Assembly: GCA_008973525.1 (NCBI GenBank)
Contig: WACJ01000333.1
Span: 248,001 to 312,000 of the forward strand
DNA length: 64,000 nt
Source: Stenopsyche tienmushanensis
Lineage: Eukaryota; Arthropoda; Insecta; Trichoptera; Stenopsychidae
Direction: 5' to 3'
The position numbers and the translations under genes were made by a program. The notes below the pieces were generated by a model. That model saw nothing but the letters and a program-made list of their open reading frames with translations, searched no databases and was not told the DNA's origin. Shown piece after piece: positions 11,130-23,434 of this stretch (the first letter of the stretch is position 1; each line of letters starts with the position of its first letter).

Positions 11130-11208
11130 TGTGAATGGATATTGAAGAGGCCCACAGTTCTGCAGTGGACTGTTTGTGGTTACACTATGATGATGATGAT
11201 GATGATAT
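11130..11208 (+). mobile_element. 3' end of a LINE with (GAT)n tail
   Basis: TTGAAGAGGCCCACAGTTCT, CAGTGGACTG and then a run of six or seven GAT units at 11186-11208. This matches the common 3' end of insect RTE/CR1-like LINEs (GAAGAGGCC-A---CAGCAGTGGAC then TGATGA repeats). Nothing upstream is recognisable since the dead mariner ends 90 bp before. The forward open frame with a run of Asp is a by-product of the repeat. Confidence 0.6.
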
Positions 11209-11209
11209 C

Positions 11210-12659
11210 ATAATTTGTACGATTTTCGTTAAAGCGTTCCTCGATATGTTTACTTGGGTGATCCGCTGGGTGAGTGTTTATTACTCGGAAGTTATGTTAC
11301 TTTCAAAATCGTCGTACCGTGAGGCTCCGCAATCGACACAGCTCCGGCTGTCGACGATATTTGGAAGAAGGAATCGAAATACAAAGTCAATTGCGTCTCT
11401 CAAATCATGCAATGAAAAAAAACGCTCTTGAGAAAAATTACATGATTATTCCAAATTTAAAATAAATCCTTACCTAACAATTGATGGAATAAATTATTAG
11501 ATAAATTAACATAAACTTAATGGAATATAATAACAACCAATATGGACGTATTAGCAACTTTTTGCAGGAATATTGACAAACTGTCTACGCCTATGTTTGA
11601 CAAAAGGAATACTGAAAATCCAGCATTGAATGTCTCTTCCGTGGCTAATTGAATTTGAAATATTTTCAACAACTGCGTGCGTTTGTTCCCAAACATTGTT
11701 TAGCTTGTTAATGCTCCCCGGTACGGATTGCAAACGTAAAATGAGCCAAACATATTTTCAACTAACTTAATTATGAATTTGGGCGCTGCAATATCGCACG
11801 AATATTGTTTTATTTCAGAGCAGGATAATTGAAACTTTTCCAGACTCCCCCCTCGCAGAGAATGGCACTGCAAGCTCATTACGATTGTTATTAATGGTTT
11901 TTTGGAATGAAACACCATTTCTGATTTTACATTTGACAATGAGTACCGCAACAAAGGCACATCATCAACCATTTGCATATTATTCGCGTCGCGCAAATAT
12001 AACGTGCGCAATTTAATTTTTTAAAATACACGAAACGGACGACACAATGGAAATTTGATTGCTGCGATTCGGTAATTGAATTTTAAATGTAAAATTTGTG
12101 CATCTCATGATTTATACCATGCATTTTTGGAACATTCCAAAAACAAATTTATACACCGCTGAGTAGTTTGCTCAAACGTAATTACAATATTCGAATTACG
12201 GCTTATTATGCAAATTTGCTGATTTTTTTTTGCTACTACATAAATCATCCGAACCAATTCAAGAACTTATGCTAATTCAATATTTTTTTACATTTGCATG
12301 ATATATTAAACTTTTGTTGAACCACTGCAAAATTTCAAAAACATTACGAACATCACCGTATATAACCACCATTATAAGTTTAGAATGGGATACATCTAAT
12401 AACCCTCCGATCATGTAAGATAGCTTCTTTGTTGATTGAAACAGATGCATAAGCAAAATAATGATCCGTTATTGACTACTATCCAAACAATATCCCTAAT
12501 GCCTTACTATTTCTTCTGTGTGTACTAAAATGTGCAGTTTCGATCATATTTCATAATGCCCTTTGAATTAATTTTAATGAGAATAAGATTATGTTAAAAT
12601 TTCGCCAATATAAAGTATTTTCATATGAAATGTCCGAATTTTGAACTACAATCTATTCT
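11210..12659. other. no gene seen
   Basis: AT-rich. The reverse frame at 11700-12011 (103 codons) and the forward frames after the GAT run have no motif or codon bias that I could credit. Confidence 0.4.
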
Positions 12660-12920
12660 TACTATATAAAAATAAATCTTTGTTTGTTCGTATGTAATGC
12701 TCGTCCATACTGTTCATTAGATTACATTAAAACTCCATCCACTTATTGCTAAGGATTACGCGAGTAACATAGGCATAGTCTAATATACAAAAATAAAAAT
12801 TTGTTTGTTCGTATTTTATGCGCTGCCATACCGTTCATTCGATTGCATTAAAACTTTACCAACTTATTTTTTGCACTTTTTCAAATAATAAAGTTATAGT
12901 ACAATTAACTCACAGTAGAT
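12660..12920 (+). repeat. dispersed repeat with internal duplication (TTTGTTTGTTCG type), copy 1
   Basis: Two imperfect units of about 120 bp. Each contains TTTGTTTGTTCGTAT, CCATACYGTTCATT, GATT-CATTAAAACT and CCACTTATTG or CCAACTTATT, ending near AAGTTATAGTACAATTAACT. The same two-unit array occurs at 27015-27270. Class unknown. Confidence 0.65.
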
Positions 12921-13683
12921 CTTATATATAAAAATCAAAACCAACAAAATAAAATATAATTTATACTTTTTACCGCGTAATAATGAAACCATTTATATCG
13001 AGGATCCAAAATGTCCCTTTTACTACGCGCTATTAGGAAATTATTTGATACTATAAGAATTTCATTGTCTATTTGCCGCAGGGAGGCCTCTAAAATTGCA
13101 TCCCGCGTGTTTCAAAGACCGTTAAAGTAATAGATAAAATTATCAGTCTCATGGGGACCTCAACTTCCTTGTACGCCTAGGGCCTCATGTACTAAATCCA
13201 CCTCTGGATATAAGGGTTCCGCATAAATTTATGTGGTATTTTTGTTGTTGTAAACAACCGGCACTGTATGATATTTGAATACTTTCAAGATTATCCTTTA
13301 TTATGGTGAAGAATATCCAAGACAGCAAGGAAGCAATTCATCCCGAGAAGGACGTTTGATCGTATGATGATCAATTGAAAGTATCATACATTATTCATAC
13401 GAACAGCCTGGTGAAACTATATAACTCATTTGGTGCGAGCCACCAATGTTAATTAGCCTTTTGGGGGGTTTTCGTGAATATGGAGATCGTAAAAAGCTCC
13501 GGGGATTCATTTCTCCCCATAGCACAAAAGCTCTAAATTTCTATACAAAAAGCCCTAAATGCCTTAAAATGGAGTGGCCTTAAAAATTATGTGTCCAACC
13601 GGTCTGCTTTTCAGATCGCTGACACTTCGAATGAGTGCCTCGCGAACGGACGCCATGCCCGGACATGACCACAGAATCCATCT

Positions 13684-13775
13684 CACAGGTAGCTTTTTAA
13701 TTCCATTGCTGTAGAAAGACACTGGTTTTGAGTTTAAAAAGAAAGTCCATTTTGAACATCATGTTTAAAATTTAA
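13684..13775 (-). pseudogene. mariner transposase C-terminal scrap
   Basis: The reverse strand reads FLNSKPVSFYSNGIKKLPVRW, the typical mariner C-terminal segment (F--KP--FY--GI--LP-RW). A nearly identical segment is found at 61238-61330. Beyond the Trp the sequence switches to an unrelated block that has a distant copy at 36605. Confidence 0.7.
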
Positions 13776-15233
13776 CCTTTTCGCTTGAGAAAATCACTGC
13801 ATTAATAGTTTAATTTAGTTCTAACGGTTCATAATAAATCACATCATACATTTCTTACTAAACACTTAAAGGTTTCTTTTATTAGGATGTAAAGACATCT
13901 TTGCTGTTGACGTTGGCTGCTTATCTTTATCTGTTCACTGTATTTTTCTTGTGACGTTATAATAAATAATCCATTTTTCCGTAGAATAATTGGGTTCATT
14001 CATAATACATATATGCAATATTACAATGAGTTCAGTACGCTACTTTGTATTTTGAGTGCTAACCATTTTATCCGCATTTCTATATTGAGGATGCATCTTG
14101 GCAAAATCTCTTCCATTTTCAGATACGATATTCTAATCTTGTCGATACATTTACGACACTGAAACAGTGTAAAGATATCGGCGGGGATATCTATGAAACT
14201 ATCGTAAAATTAAATTGTAATGCGGTTAGCTCCGGAGCGAGACGAGGCCGCTAAGGAATTTTGTTTTACTAAGCCTCGGCAACGGGGGATAGAGCCTCTC
14301 ATATTTGGGAGAAAATGTACGAAACGGGATTTGGAAACGTATAACCCGATTTTCTAGCCGATAAACTTTGGCAATATTACAGCGCACATTGTGATTGTCA
14401 AAATGAGAAAATAGATGGGGGGCTCTTCGCCCCGTAACGATATGGCGTAAAAGAAATAACTTCCATTATAACGTACTCGGTAATGGGATGTAGTATGAAG
14501 TGCGAATGCTAATATTCACGAAGCGAACGACGCAGCTATAACATCTCAATATGCTGAACGAACATTTAATATTTGATCATCTCATCAATATTGGATCAAG
14601 CATGCGATCTTTCCGGCTTGATGGACAACAATATAGAATGCACAAATTTTCCGAGCAATTGAGCAAACCACCCTCGGCTCATTTGGCCTACATAGCCTCC
14701 ACAGTAAGTCACTGAATTACTTCCACCTTGTATCGAAACTATAAGCAGAATTTCCGCTCAATATCCCAAAATACAGCATATTTACTATGAGATGTGCACC
14801 CATTTTGACTCAAACGGATTTAAATTAATAGCAATTATCAATACAATATTTAATAAAGCGAAAACAGCAACACAGAGAATCCAATTTAGTTATACATTTA
14901 ACAGAATTTACACACTTAAAAATCTTTACAAAATTATTCAATATGATCAAATGAATAAATTCAGATTGCTTTAATGTTAAAATCACCTCCAATATGATCC
15001 TTTGATCTCTAAAACGAATCAATTCATTCATTGAGTATTCCAGAACAATATATTGTTGTATTCAGATTTAAACGGATACGATTTAATTAATTTTCTATAT
15101 CCGAAGTTCACAGCGAATAAATCACTCGATATATAAATACGTTCCTTCAGCACCCCTAGTTTTATATTGACAATGATTAAATTGTATTTATGCCGATATA
15201 ATTTATATAGATTGGGCCATTTTTTGCAGCAAT
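13776..15233. other. no gene seen
   Basis: A GC-richer unique island at 14160-14520 is surrounded by AT-rich DNA. No frame above 70 codons is credible. Confidence 0.4.
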
Positions 15234-15235
15234 TA

Positions 15236-15415
15236 TTAGGTTGAGTCATAAGTAGCTGCCGGCGAAAAGAAGCTGCTATAATTATTCGATTTTACCTTTG
15301 ATGAGTCATTCGTCGACAACAGTTAACTACGTCACATCTTATGTTATAGTTTTTTTTACTCGTAAAATGGAAAATCAAAAAGTGAATTTTCGTCATATAA
15401 TGCTTTGGTCACATA
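15236..15415 (+). mobile_element. mariner 5' end with first transposase codons (third lineage)
   Basis: After TA at 15234-15235 the sequence is TTAGGTTGAGTCATAAGTAG, a mariner-type end. At 15367 an ATG opens MENQKVNFRHIMLWS, which matches the very start of many mariner transposases. Homology then stops. MITE copy D begins about 85 bp further right. The same end recurs at 56821. Confidence 0.75.
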
Positions 15416-15498
15416 ACCCTTTCAAACCGGAGAACATACACGCTACGCTCTAATGTAAATTCACTTTTCTGTTAGATCCACCGCAGCATGTAACAAGC

Positions 15499-15794
15499 TT
15501 AACCCCTAAAGGAGTACTGTCCCAGGGCCTGAGATCCCTCCTCCACTATTCAGAAAGAGCACTATTGTACATTGAGCTCTAAGACAGACAGACAGAAAGA
15601 CAAAGTAGCGCAGTTCGAGAAACAGAGACGGAGAGCTTTCCCTCATACATCGCAGGATTGTATAGATCGTTAGCCCAAATTTCTGTTACTGTTGCCTGTT
15701 CGTCGCTGCTTGTTGAATGAGTCTTTATCCGATTATCATTTCCTTAATCAAAGATTTCATCGATTTTGAATTTGCTCACTCCTCAAAAGGTTAA
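15499..15794 (-). mobile_element. TTAA MITE, copy D (internally deleted)
   Basis: TTAA at 15499-15502 is followed by CCCCTAAAGGAGTACTGTCC. The other end reads TTTGCTCACTCCTCAAAAGG next to TTAA at 15791-15794. Both ends and both target copies are intact, while about 240 bp of the interior seen in copy A is missing. It lies in inverse orientation to A. Confidence 0.85.
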
Positions 15795-15799
15795 TAATG

Positions 15800-17864
15800 A
15801 ACCAGGTTCAATAAATGAACCTTAACACTGTTGATAGCACACGATATTCGTTCGTTTCTTAGAAATATTAATGTCCAACTTGCATGGTATCTGCTTTTTG
15901 TTGTTCAGCTATTTTTGCCTATTAATGTGTTGCGAAAATAAAAGGTCAGGGTTATCGTGTAAGCCTGCCAGTTTACTTCTAAAGGAGTAGATTTTGCAAA
16001 GCAGTGGTGATACTCGGCTAGTGACGACACTCCAGAAGAGTCAAAGAGGAATAACAAAATTAGTCAACGATAAAAATGATGCGAGTATCTTAATTATTAA
16101 AACAAACGTCTGCTCTCAAGACAACACGAACGAAAGTCTTTTTTCTCTATTTTCTATTAAAAATATATTGAGAATGTTTAAATGCATGTAGGGGTGGATA
16201 ACTTTACGGCACGACTTTGCCGTCGATTCACGAGTGTATGATGAAACGCAAAACACCCGTCTCTGCCTCACGATTTTCGATCCGATAGGGTTAAATAAGG
16301 CAATAGTGGTACGGCTGCGGCTAAAAAAATATTAAATAAATAAAAATTTAAGCTTAATAACTTCAATCGTTCATGTAGGAAAGCAATAATAACAAGAGCA
16401 TATAAGACTATTTGGCTATGTTCTTAGACATGCAAAATACCTTTGATGATGTAAGGCATATGTTGCTTTTAAATAATGTATTCAATCATTTGACAAGAAG
16501 AATTGATGAACCAAAATCAGATTTGATCTGTCCTCCTATGAATTTAAACATATTGAAATATATTTTGGTTATATGTTTTTGATATTATGGCGTCGTAACT
16601 TCATATGAATTTGAAATCAAGGCTCTATGGTGAATAATTTAAGAAGCGGCGCATCTCTCAGATTGTAACGAACAACTTGCTCAACTTTCACCAAAGCCAT
16701 CGACCTCTTTGTGTCTTGCATTGTTTACGCATGACTTTAATTCGAAACCCATTTTCCTTAGAATCAAACATAAATTCACAGAGTGGCGTCCTCGTTCCAT
16801 AGGGGGTCTGGGATGCAGGATGCGGAAACTTTAAGGGCGCATAATGTATGTATGGACCAGATAGGGGTAGCTGCGAACCACGACGCGGCTACAACAAGAC
16901 TCCATCAATTAATTATTCACTCGGTAAATGTGATGACGCTATTAGTGACGAGTGACGGGACTCGTTCTTTAAACGCCTCGGTGGATCGTAAACATCTTCC
17001 AGAGACCCGAAACTTGCCAATATCGCACAGCGATTCCAAACAATTTTGATCGAAACCCACTTTCCATTTGTGGGGAGAGTTGAAAAAATACATATCCATT
17101 AAGGCGATACCGATCGGGAGATCTGTTAGGGGAAACGATTAAGGCGCCCCGAAATAGATTGCTATATTTTAAAGATATACGAGCCGCAAAAACATCGGAC
17201 ATTAATTAAAGTTGCGTGATCAGTAAGCACGGTATTGTACGTCTGAAACAATCATGTTATTAAGTGCTTCCGATTGTTAGATATAAAGCTGACGTTTCTG
17301 GGTCATATATAATCTATCACTGGAACTGCGAGTAGAACGCCGCTATCAAATTAATTAAGGCCCGAAATAGTGGACTGATTTCAGGAAGACGAAATTAGTT
17401 TAAATGGGGAAATTCGGAAAGCTGGTCGGGGGCGATCGTAAATCTATGATAGTTTGATAACGGCAAAAAAGACCGTGACGTTGTCGATTTGATATGTAAA
17501 TCGATTATTCCAGGCTTGATAAATACAACAAATTATGCGTCACATAAGCAATACATAAACTAAATATATGATGTCATTGGATGCTGCATAATTGCACTTG
17601 GAAGTTGCAATAATCAAATTTGGCATTAATCTACATTACCGACAAGCTTAGAAACGCCTAGTATATTATCGAGTTTATGGGGGGAAAATTGTTTCACAAT
17701 TCCAAAATGCATAAAACCTAATTTATTTATTGTTTCAGAGCAGTTTGGTTTAAATGGGCACTGTGTTTTAAGACAATTTTTTTAACATTTAAAATATCAG
17801 ATCAGCCAAATTATGTATCGCGATTTGTACATCTATCATTAAACAACGAAATAAAGGCGTTTTA
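15800..17864. other. no gene supported
   Basis: Contains an 88-codon plus-strand frame at 16783-17049 and overlapping minus frames in a GC-richer island (16780-17450). None shows a domain or splice context. Confidence 0.35.
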
Positions 17865-17996
17865 ATGAGAGAGGTTGCAAAAAGAATGAAGATTTTCATC
17901 AACAGGGTGCAATATGTCATTAGAAGATACCAGGAGACTTATACTTTGAAGGACAGGAAAAGACCGGACCGCCCAAAAACTACTACAGATGTCTAG
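17865..17996 (+). pseudogene. Tc1-type transposase N-terminal fragment
   Basis: An ATG frame of 43 codons reads MREVAKRMKIFINRVQYVIR then RYQETYTLKDRKRPDRPKTT. This is the paired HTH and GRP/RPK-T linker of Tc1 transposases (usual RYKETGSLKDRPRSGRPKKT). It ends in TAG and no catalytic part follows. Confidence 0.8.
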
Positions 17997-18199
17997 GATA
18001 ATTTTAGTTTATTATTGCTCCTCAGTTGATCTCAAAATGAAATGCAAATAGATCATCTAATGTATCATTTTGTGTGTGTGTGCTAAATTTAATTAATGTG
18101 GATTTAATAGATGTGAAATTTTAAATAAATGCAAATTAAGTATGTGGGGTAAAAATACCATGGATTTAATTTAAAATTCACATTCCTAGAAACTTTAAC

Positions 18200-18730
18200 A
18201 TGAAGAGAAGTACCGGTGTGGTACAACTCGACATCGAAAAGGCATTCGACACTGTCTGGCACTGGTCTGATACATATAATGATATCCCTTAATTAAAATG
18301 ATCCAATCCTATCTGTGCAAAAGATCAATTTCGGTAATCTTAAACAGAGCAACGTCAACTCCCCAGTCTATTTCAGTGGGAATTTATCAGGGCAATATTT
18401 TAGGGCCTCACCTGTTCAACATTTACTTATATTATCTACCGACACCATCCCCATCAAATGTAGCACTCTACGCCGACGACACGGCATATTATACCAGCTC
18501 TCGGAGTAACAAGCTAATAGTCGGAAATCTCCAACGATCGCTAAAAGCTGCATTTAAATATTTCGATCGTTGGATACTCAAACTAAACAAAGAGAAAATC
18601 GAAGCTTTCTTATTCTCCGTGAGGCGGAAAAATCTTCTAATTGATCTAATAGTTGTCGGGTCCAGCTCCATCGAATGAAAACCCCAAGTGAAATACTTGG
18701 GGGTGACTTTGGATAGAGCACTGAGGAGCA
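18200..18730 (+). pseudogene. Jockey-like LINE reverse transcriptase remnant
   Basis: A first piece from 18200 encodes VVQLDIEKAFDTVWHW, the A motif of non-LTR reverse transcriptases. After a deletion, a frame from 18298 reads SVGIYQGNILGPHLFNIYL (motif B, with G-PQGS replaced) and then VALYADDTAYY, the catalytic YADD box. Beyond a TGA at 18676, probably from Trp TGG, the same frame gives PQVKYLGVTLDRAL, the typical thumb motif. No endonuclease or 3' tail was found. Confidence 0.9.
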
Positions 18731-18799
18731 CAAGTGTCGATGGCTCGAACCCGCGGATTAGCAGCTATGTGGGCGCTGCACTCCATTTTTCGTCGACGC

Positions 18800-19985
18800 A
18801 GTGCTTTTTCGTCCTCTAACAATTTTTTGTTTTTAATAACATAATCTTAATATAGTGGATAGTCATGAGTACGCGATGTATGAATGATATATGATTGATT
18901 GATTGAATTATTTATTTTTCTGAATAAAGGTTTATATATAAATATAAAAAAAAATATTTAATGTAAAATTACATTAAAATCACACAGACTTAATATTCAT
19001 TTAGAATTGAGAGACTAGTATTGTCGTTATTTATTCAAATTATTCCATCGTTTGTCATTAATAATATCGCAGGCGATCCGATCGTCGGAATCCATTTGAT
19101 GGCCATTCAGAGTTCGAGGGCACGTAGTGGTTTTATCTTTAAGCGATGTGTGATGGATAATAGGCTTCTAGCGTGTGAATAATTTAAAAGGGTAAACGGA
19201 CACTCGTAATTATTACACCATGACACGTCCTAGCAGAATAACTACCCCGATAACCGACTAACTCGTCCGGGGTACATTATCTCAGCTTCGCAGCCAGGAC
19301 CCCATGTTGGGCATCTTTGAACTTTAAATATTAATGTGCTCGAACGCACGTCGGGCCAGACCCGACAAATGTACTCGACTTGCGAAATATGACTTTCATT
19401 ATGGGCCTCCTCAATACGCACCTTCGCTCACGGGGTCGCATGTGTATTTTCACCCCTATTGATACATTTTTAATTTTTTAAGCGATTACACTTGCTTCCC
19501 AGGACACATCATGCGAGGGGCCGATATTAAATGTATTCATCAATCGCGGGCGTTGTTAACGCGTTGGCACACACCCAACGTCTGGAAATTATTAAAGGTA
19601 TGAAATGGTGCTTAAAAATTGCAGACTAGAGTAACCTAAATATTTAAAGAGGATAGGGCGTCCCTTGCTTACTGAATTATTGAAATAAAAAAAGTTTTCC
19701 GAATGGACCAAAGTCTTCCACTGCCGTAAAAGTGCAACGATCTTGTGAAACTTTAAATGAGAAAAAAATACAATTCTTTGAAATATTAATATCACTGCAT
19801 ATTAAGCATGTTAGCATAGAAATCTTTTGCAAAATCAAACCTCTATAAGACGTTTTTTATGTGGTGGTTTGAAATTGAGTATAAATTTTAGGTAGAATTG
19901 GATTTACATGGTTTATGAGAGTGAAAATAATATTTAAATTATTATCACAAATTTCGTTATTCACAAGCAAGTTTTGACTACTCTA
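18800..19985. other. unique non-coding stretch
   Basis: An island at 19060-19560 has balanced composition but no frame. Nothing else recognised. Confidence 0.4.
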
Positions 19986-20541
19986 TTAACCTGTATGGGA
20001 GTACTATCGGAAATATCCGTTTTGACCTTCACTTTTCAGAAAGAGCACTCTTATGCATTGAAGCTCCGAGGCGGACAGAGACAGAGAGAACTTAGCGCAG
20101 TTCGGGAGACTGAGACGGAGAGCTTCTTCATATGCATCGCATGATTGTATAGATCGTTAAGCCCAAATTTATCGACTTATAATGATTTCGATTTCAAGTG
20201 TGTTATTTGTTTACGCAAAGAAATGACCAAATATTGTGTGTTATCGAGAGTGTTTGTTTATTTAACTGCTTGCCGTTCTTCGCTGCGTGTTTAATGAGTC
20301 TTTGTTCAATGATCATTTCCTTCTAAAGGAGGAGCAAATGAATCGATTTTTTGTGCATTGTTTATGTAAAGAAATGACGTGGTCTTGTATTCACTATCAA
20401 GTGTTCATTTACAATTGACTCTGCCTCGAATTGAAGATTGTCTTACGCTGATTAGGAGCTGACAGAAAGTAATCGGTGTAAAGCGATTATGACATCAACG
20501 ACTTCATCGATTTTAAATTTGCTCACTAACGAAAAGGTTAA
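19986..20541 (-). mobile_element. TTAA MITE, copy E (third subfamily)
   Basis: Bounded by TTAA at 19986-19989 and 20538-20541. It starts CCTGTATGGGAGTACTATCG and ends CTCACTAACGAAAAGG. Internal motifs are shared with copies J and L, including GCAAATGAATCGATTTTTTG. The first 200 bp differ from copy L at only a handful of positions, so this subfamily was active most recently. Confidence 0.9.
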
Positions 20542-20614
20542 TGGGCCAAATTTTCGCGTGCAAATCCAAGAAGCGCTTTGCCCTTTATAAGAAACACAAT
20601 TACACTTATACCTT

Positions 20615-20800
20615 TTTTTGTGCGGTAGATGTGTTCACAAAAATAAATCGCACACAATAGTTATGACTTACATAGAAAAAGTGAAGACGCGTTCCATGGA
20701 TTTTAAAAACCGCATAACTTTGAAACAGCTATATAAAATATATCCATAATCGCACAAAAAAAAAGTTGATAAAAAAACTGGTAAAAGGCAATTAAAAACT
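20615..20800 (-). repeat. dispersed repeat, partner of 54365-54535
   Basis: On the reverse strand: TTGTGCGATTATGGATATAT, GCTGTTTCAAAGTTATGCGG, AACGCGTCTTCACTTTTTCT and ACCGCACAAAAAAAGG. All occur in the same order at 54380-54530 on the plus strand. The phrase AGTTATGCGGTTTT is also repeated at 54145. No ends or coding sequence recognised. Confidence 0.6.
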
Positions 20801-20879
20801 AATATTTTTCAATTACTCAAAATCGCTCATTGTCAGTCAGGTCAATGTTAATGATTTATTTCCTATTTTATCTAAAATA

Positions 20880-21205
20880 TCTCGATACATACTCTTTATG
20901 AAATTAAAAAAAAGCTTCCACTTAACCGCCAGCGACTCACCGGTGAGTCGTTATGTTTTTTCGTAGGAAAAAAAAATAATATCTAAAAAAGGACATATTG
21001 ACTATTAATAAAGTCGAGCAGGACAAAAAATGAATAACCGCCCAGTAACAATAATTAAAAAAGTGTTTTAAAAATAATTATAATTCCACAGCAAATGGTA
21101 AAGATAAAGATGACCTTGAGCTTGATGAAGAAGCTTTTTAATAATGATTTTATTACAAAATAAAGCAAGACACCACCTCATCATAAAAATACATATGAAA
21201 CAATA
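20880..21205. other. short unique stretch with a palindrome
   Basis: ACTCACCGGTGAGT at about 20935-20950 is a perfect 14-bp palindrome in otherwise AT-rich DNA. No element ends found around it. Confidence 0.35.
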
Positions 21206-21528
21206 TTAACCTTTTGAGGAGTTCAGTCGCGTATTTGCGATCGAATTCCAGTGATTCAGAAAGAATATTCTTACACGTTGAGCTTGGAGAAAGACAAATA
21301 CGGGGAGTGTCTTGTGTATATCGTACTCAAATATTTCAAGTGTATTGTTTATAGCGAGAAAATGAACGAATATTGTGTGCTATCAACAGTATTTATTTAT
21401 TTAAATACAAGTTTCATGCACGCTGCGCTGTCATGACAGATAAGTGTACGGATGATAAGTGGTGGACATATGAATATAGCATCTAAGTTTATGATGACTT
21501 TAAATTAGCTCACTACTCAAAGGGTTAA
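21206..21528 (-). mobile_element. TTAA MITE, copy F (second subfamily)
   Basis: TTAA at 21206-21209 is followed by CCTTTTGAGGAGTTCAG. The far end reads AGCTCACTACTCAAAGGG against TTAA at 21525-21528. Between them are the second-subfamily motifs in reverse, such as CAGATAAGTGTACGGATGAT. It is compact at 323 bp and both termini are preserved. Confidence 0.85.
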
Positions 21529-21529
21529 T

Positions 21530-23434
21530 AAACTGATTTTCATAGAGCCTAGAAGCCTTTTTGATCTGCGGTGAATGAGATATTTAATGAAAGCACTCAG
21601 TGTACGTAAACTCAGTAACTCCACCGATATGACTGATTCGAACAGGGAAAACTTTTTCCAACGATGAGAACCCACGAAAATGGTTTCATGAAAAATAATA
21701 ATAAGTGGAAAATTCCGAGGTAGAAATGATTTATTCCAAGCATGATGGCAACGACTCTCACGTCTCGAATTTTTATTACGAATCCAATAATCGAAAGTGA
21801 CTTTTATGGCAGGCGTTATACAAATACCTCTGGACGATGGAGAATAAATATCGTAAAAAAAGAGCGCAAATTGATGGGAATCTCAAGCACAATATATGTG
21901 TTATGATAATTCGATGGCACGCAAGTTTGCATACGAGGAGGAGCGCCATAAAAGTGGAATACATTTTTCATGAAAAGCCTTCGCCACTGACCCTAACCAG
22001 ATACTTAGGGCCCATAAACGTTTTTACATCGAACAATCGGTCCAAATCACAAAGTGCCAAGTTCATAAACCAAGTTTCGAAATCACTTATGCCGGGCCGA
22101 CTTCCTCCTTTCTTCGACTCACTTTATGATCCATAAAGATCTACGGATCACCACGCGGGCTTGCCAAATAAAAAGTATGAGAGGGCCGATAGCGAAAGCC
22201 TTTATGCGAAACTGATCCGTTTATGACCAAACTTCTGCGCCTACTCTCCATAAATATAAATCCGAAACATTCGAGGCTCTCGCAGATAAGATCCACCAAT
22301 GAAATTCTTCTTAACGGATATTGGGAAGAAGGAAAATGTTGTTAGTTTCCATCGACGACGGCGGAAATTTATTTTGTTATTTTGAAGAGAGAACCTCCTG
22401 TGTTTCAATTGAAAACGCAGATCCGCTGGAAGACTCCAACATATATATACATATTTTCACACCTACGGACCCGAGGTTATTTTGCAATATCTACGAAATA
22501 CCCAAATACGATTCCTATACTGCGGAGAAAATCTATTTTCAGACATTGTAAATGTCCTAGGAGCGAGCTGAAATCCTTCTCGTTTAAGGCTGAGTACATT
22601 CACAATATCTACTTGTAATAATATAATCCGATTTGCCTGAAGATTATTAATAATTTACCACACATAAGAGCGTTTGATCATAAGAAAACCATAATAAACC
22701 TTTCAGCGCGTCAAGGGACCTACTCAAATATTTGAAATACAAAATTAATTTACTCCATTATTTTACACGAAAAATATATAAACCTGTAACGTTCATTCGC
22801 TAAAATACAAACACCATTCGAATTAATTTATATATTTTTATACAAGAAATCATTTTAACGTGAATATTGACATATTGCAATAAGTACAAAGCAGATAACG
22901 TATTTTCATATTTCCATGTAGTTTATGTTGGCATGTGGCTTCACTGGACGTTTTGTTGAGAGCTCACAACGCATCGTCATAAATACAATAAATCAATATT
23001 TCAATATCATTAAATTAAATATATATATGAATAGAAATAATGCTTTAAGTTTTCTATTGTTATTTTTATTATACAGGGTGTAACAGGGAATTTTCCCTAT
23101 TTGAAACGCACGCCCTTGAATGACACTTATTCTGAGAGCGGTGGAATAACACTCATTCGAAAGAGCGCCTTAGAGGCGTACTTTTTGTATTATTCTTTTT
23201 TTTAAATAAGGTATATTGATAACCACAATCATTTTCAACACCCATTCAAGAAAACATATACCCCCTCATGCGCTCAGTATTAAAAATAGCCTGACCTCTG
23301 ATTTTTTTAACACTCACCCAACTGGGTAAGTATATTAAAAGATTCATATGCATTATGTTTGCTTTTTTTAAAAATTAATTCTGTTTGAAAACTTTTTGGT
23401 ATTTTTATAAATATAATTTATGAAAGAGGTTTTA
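21530..23434. other. no gene supported
   Basis: Frames of 76-99 codons at 21837-22618 lie in a GC-richer island but carry no motif. At 23075 the phrase ATACAGGGTGTAAC resembles the end of a Tc1/mariner-type element; no partner end was found. Confidence 0.35.

Noticed and set aside
16783..17049. 88-codon plus-strand frame
   Set aside because: Balanced composition only; overlapped by two minus frames, with no motif.
18735..18755. GGCTCGAACCCGCGG, similar to a tRNA B-box
   Set aside because: No A-box, acceptor stem or cloverleaf could be placed around it.
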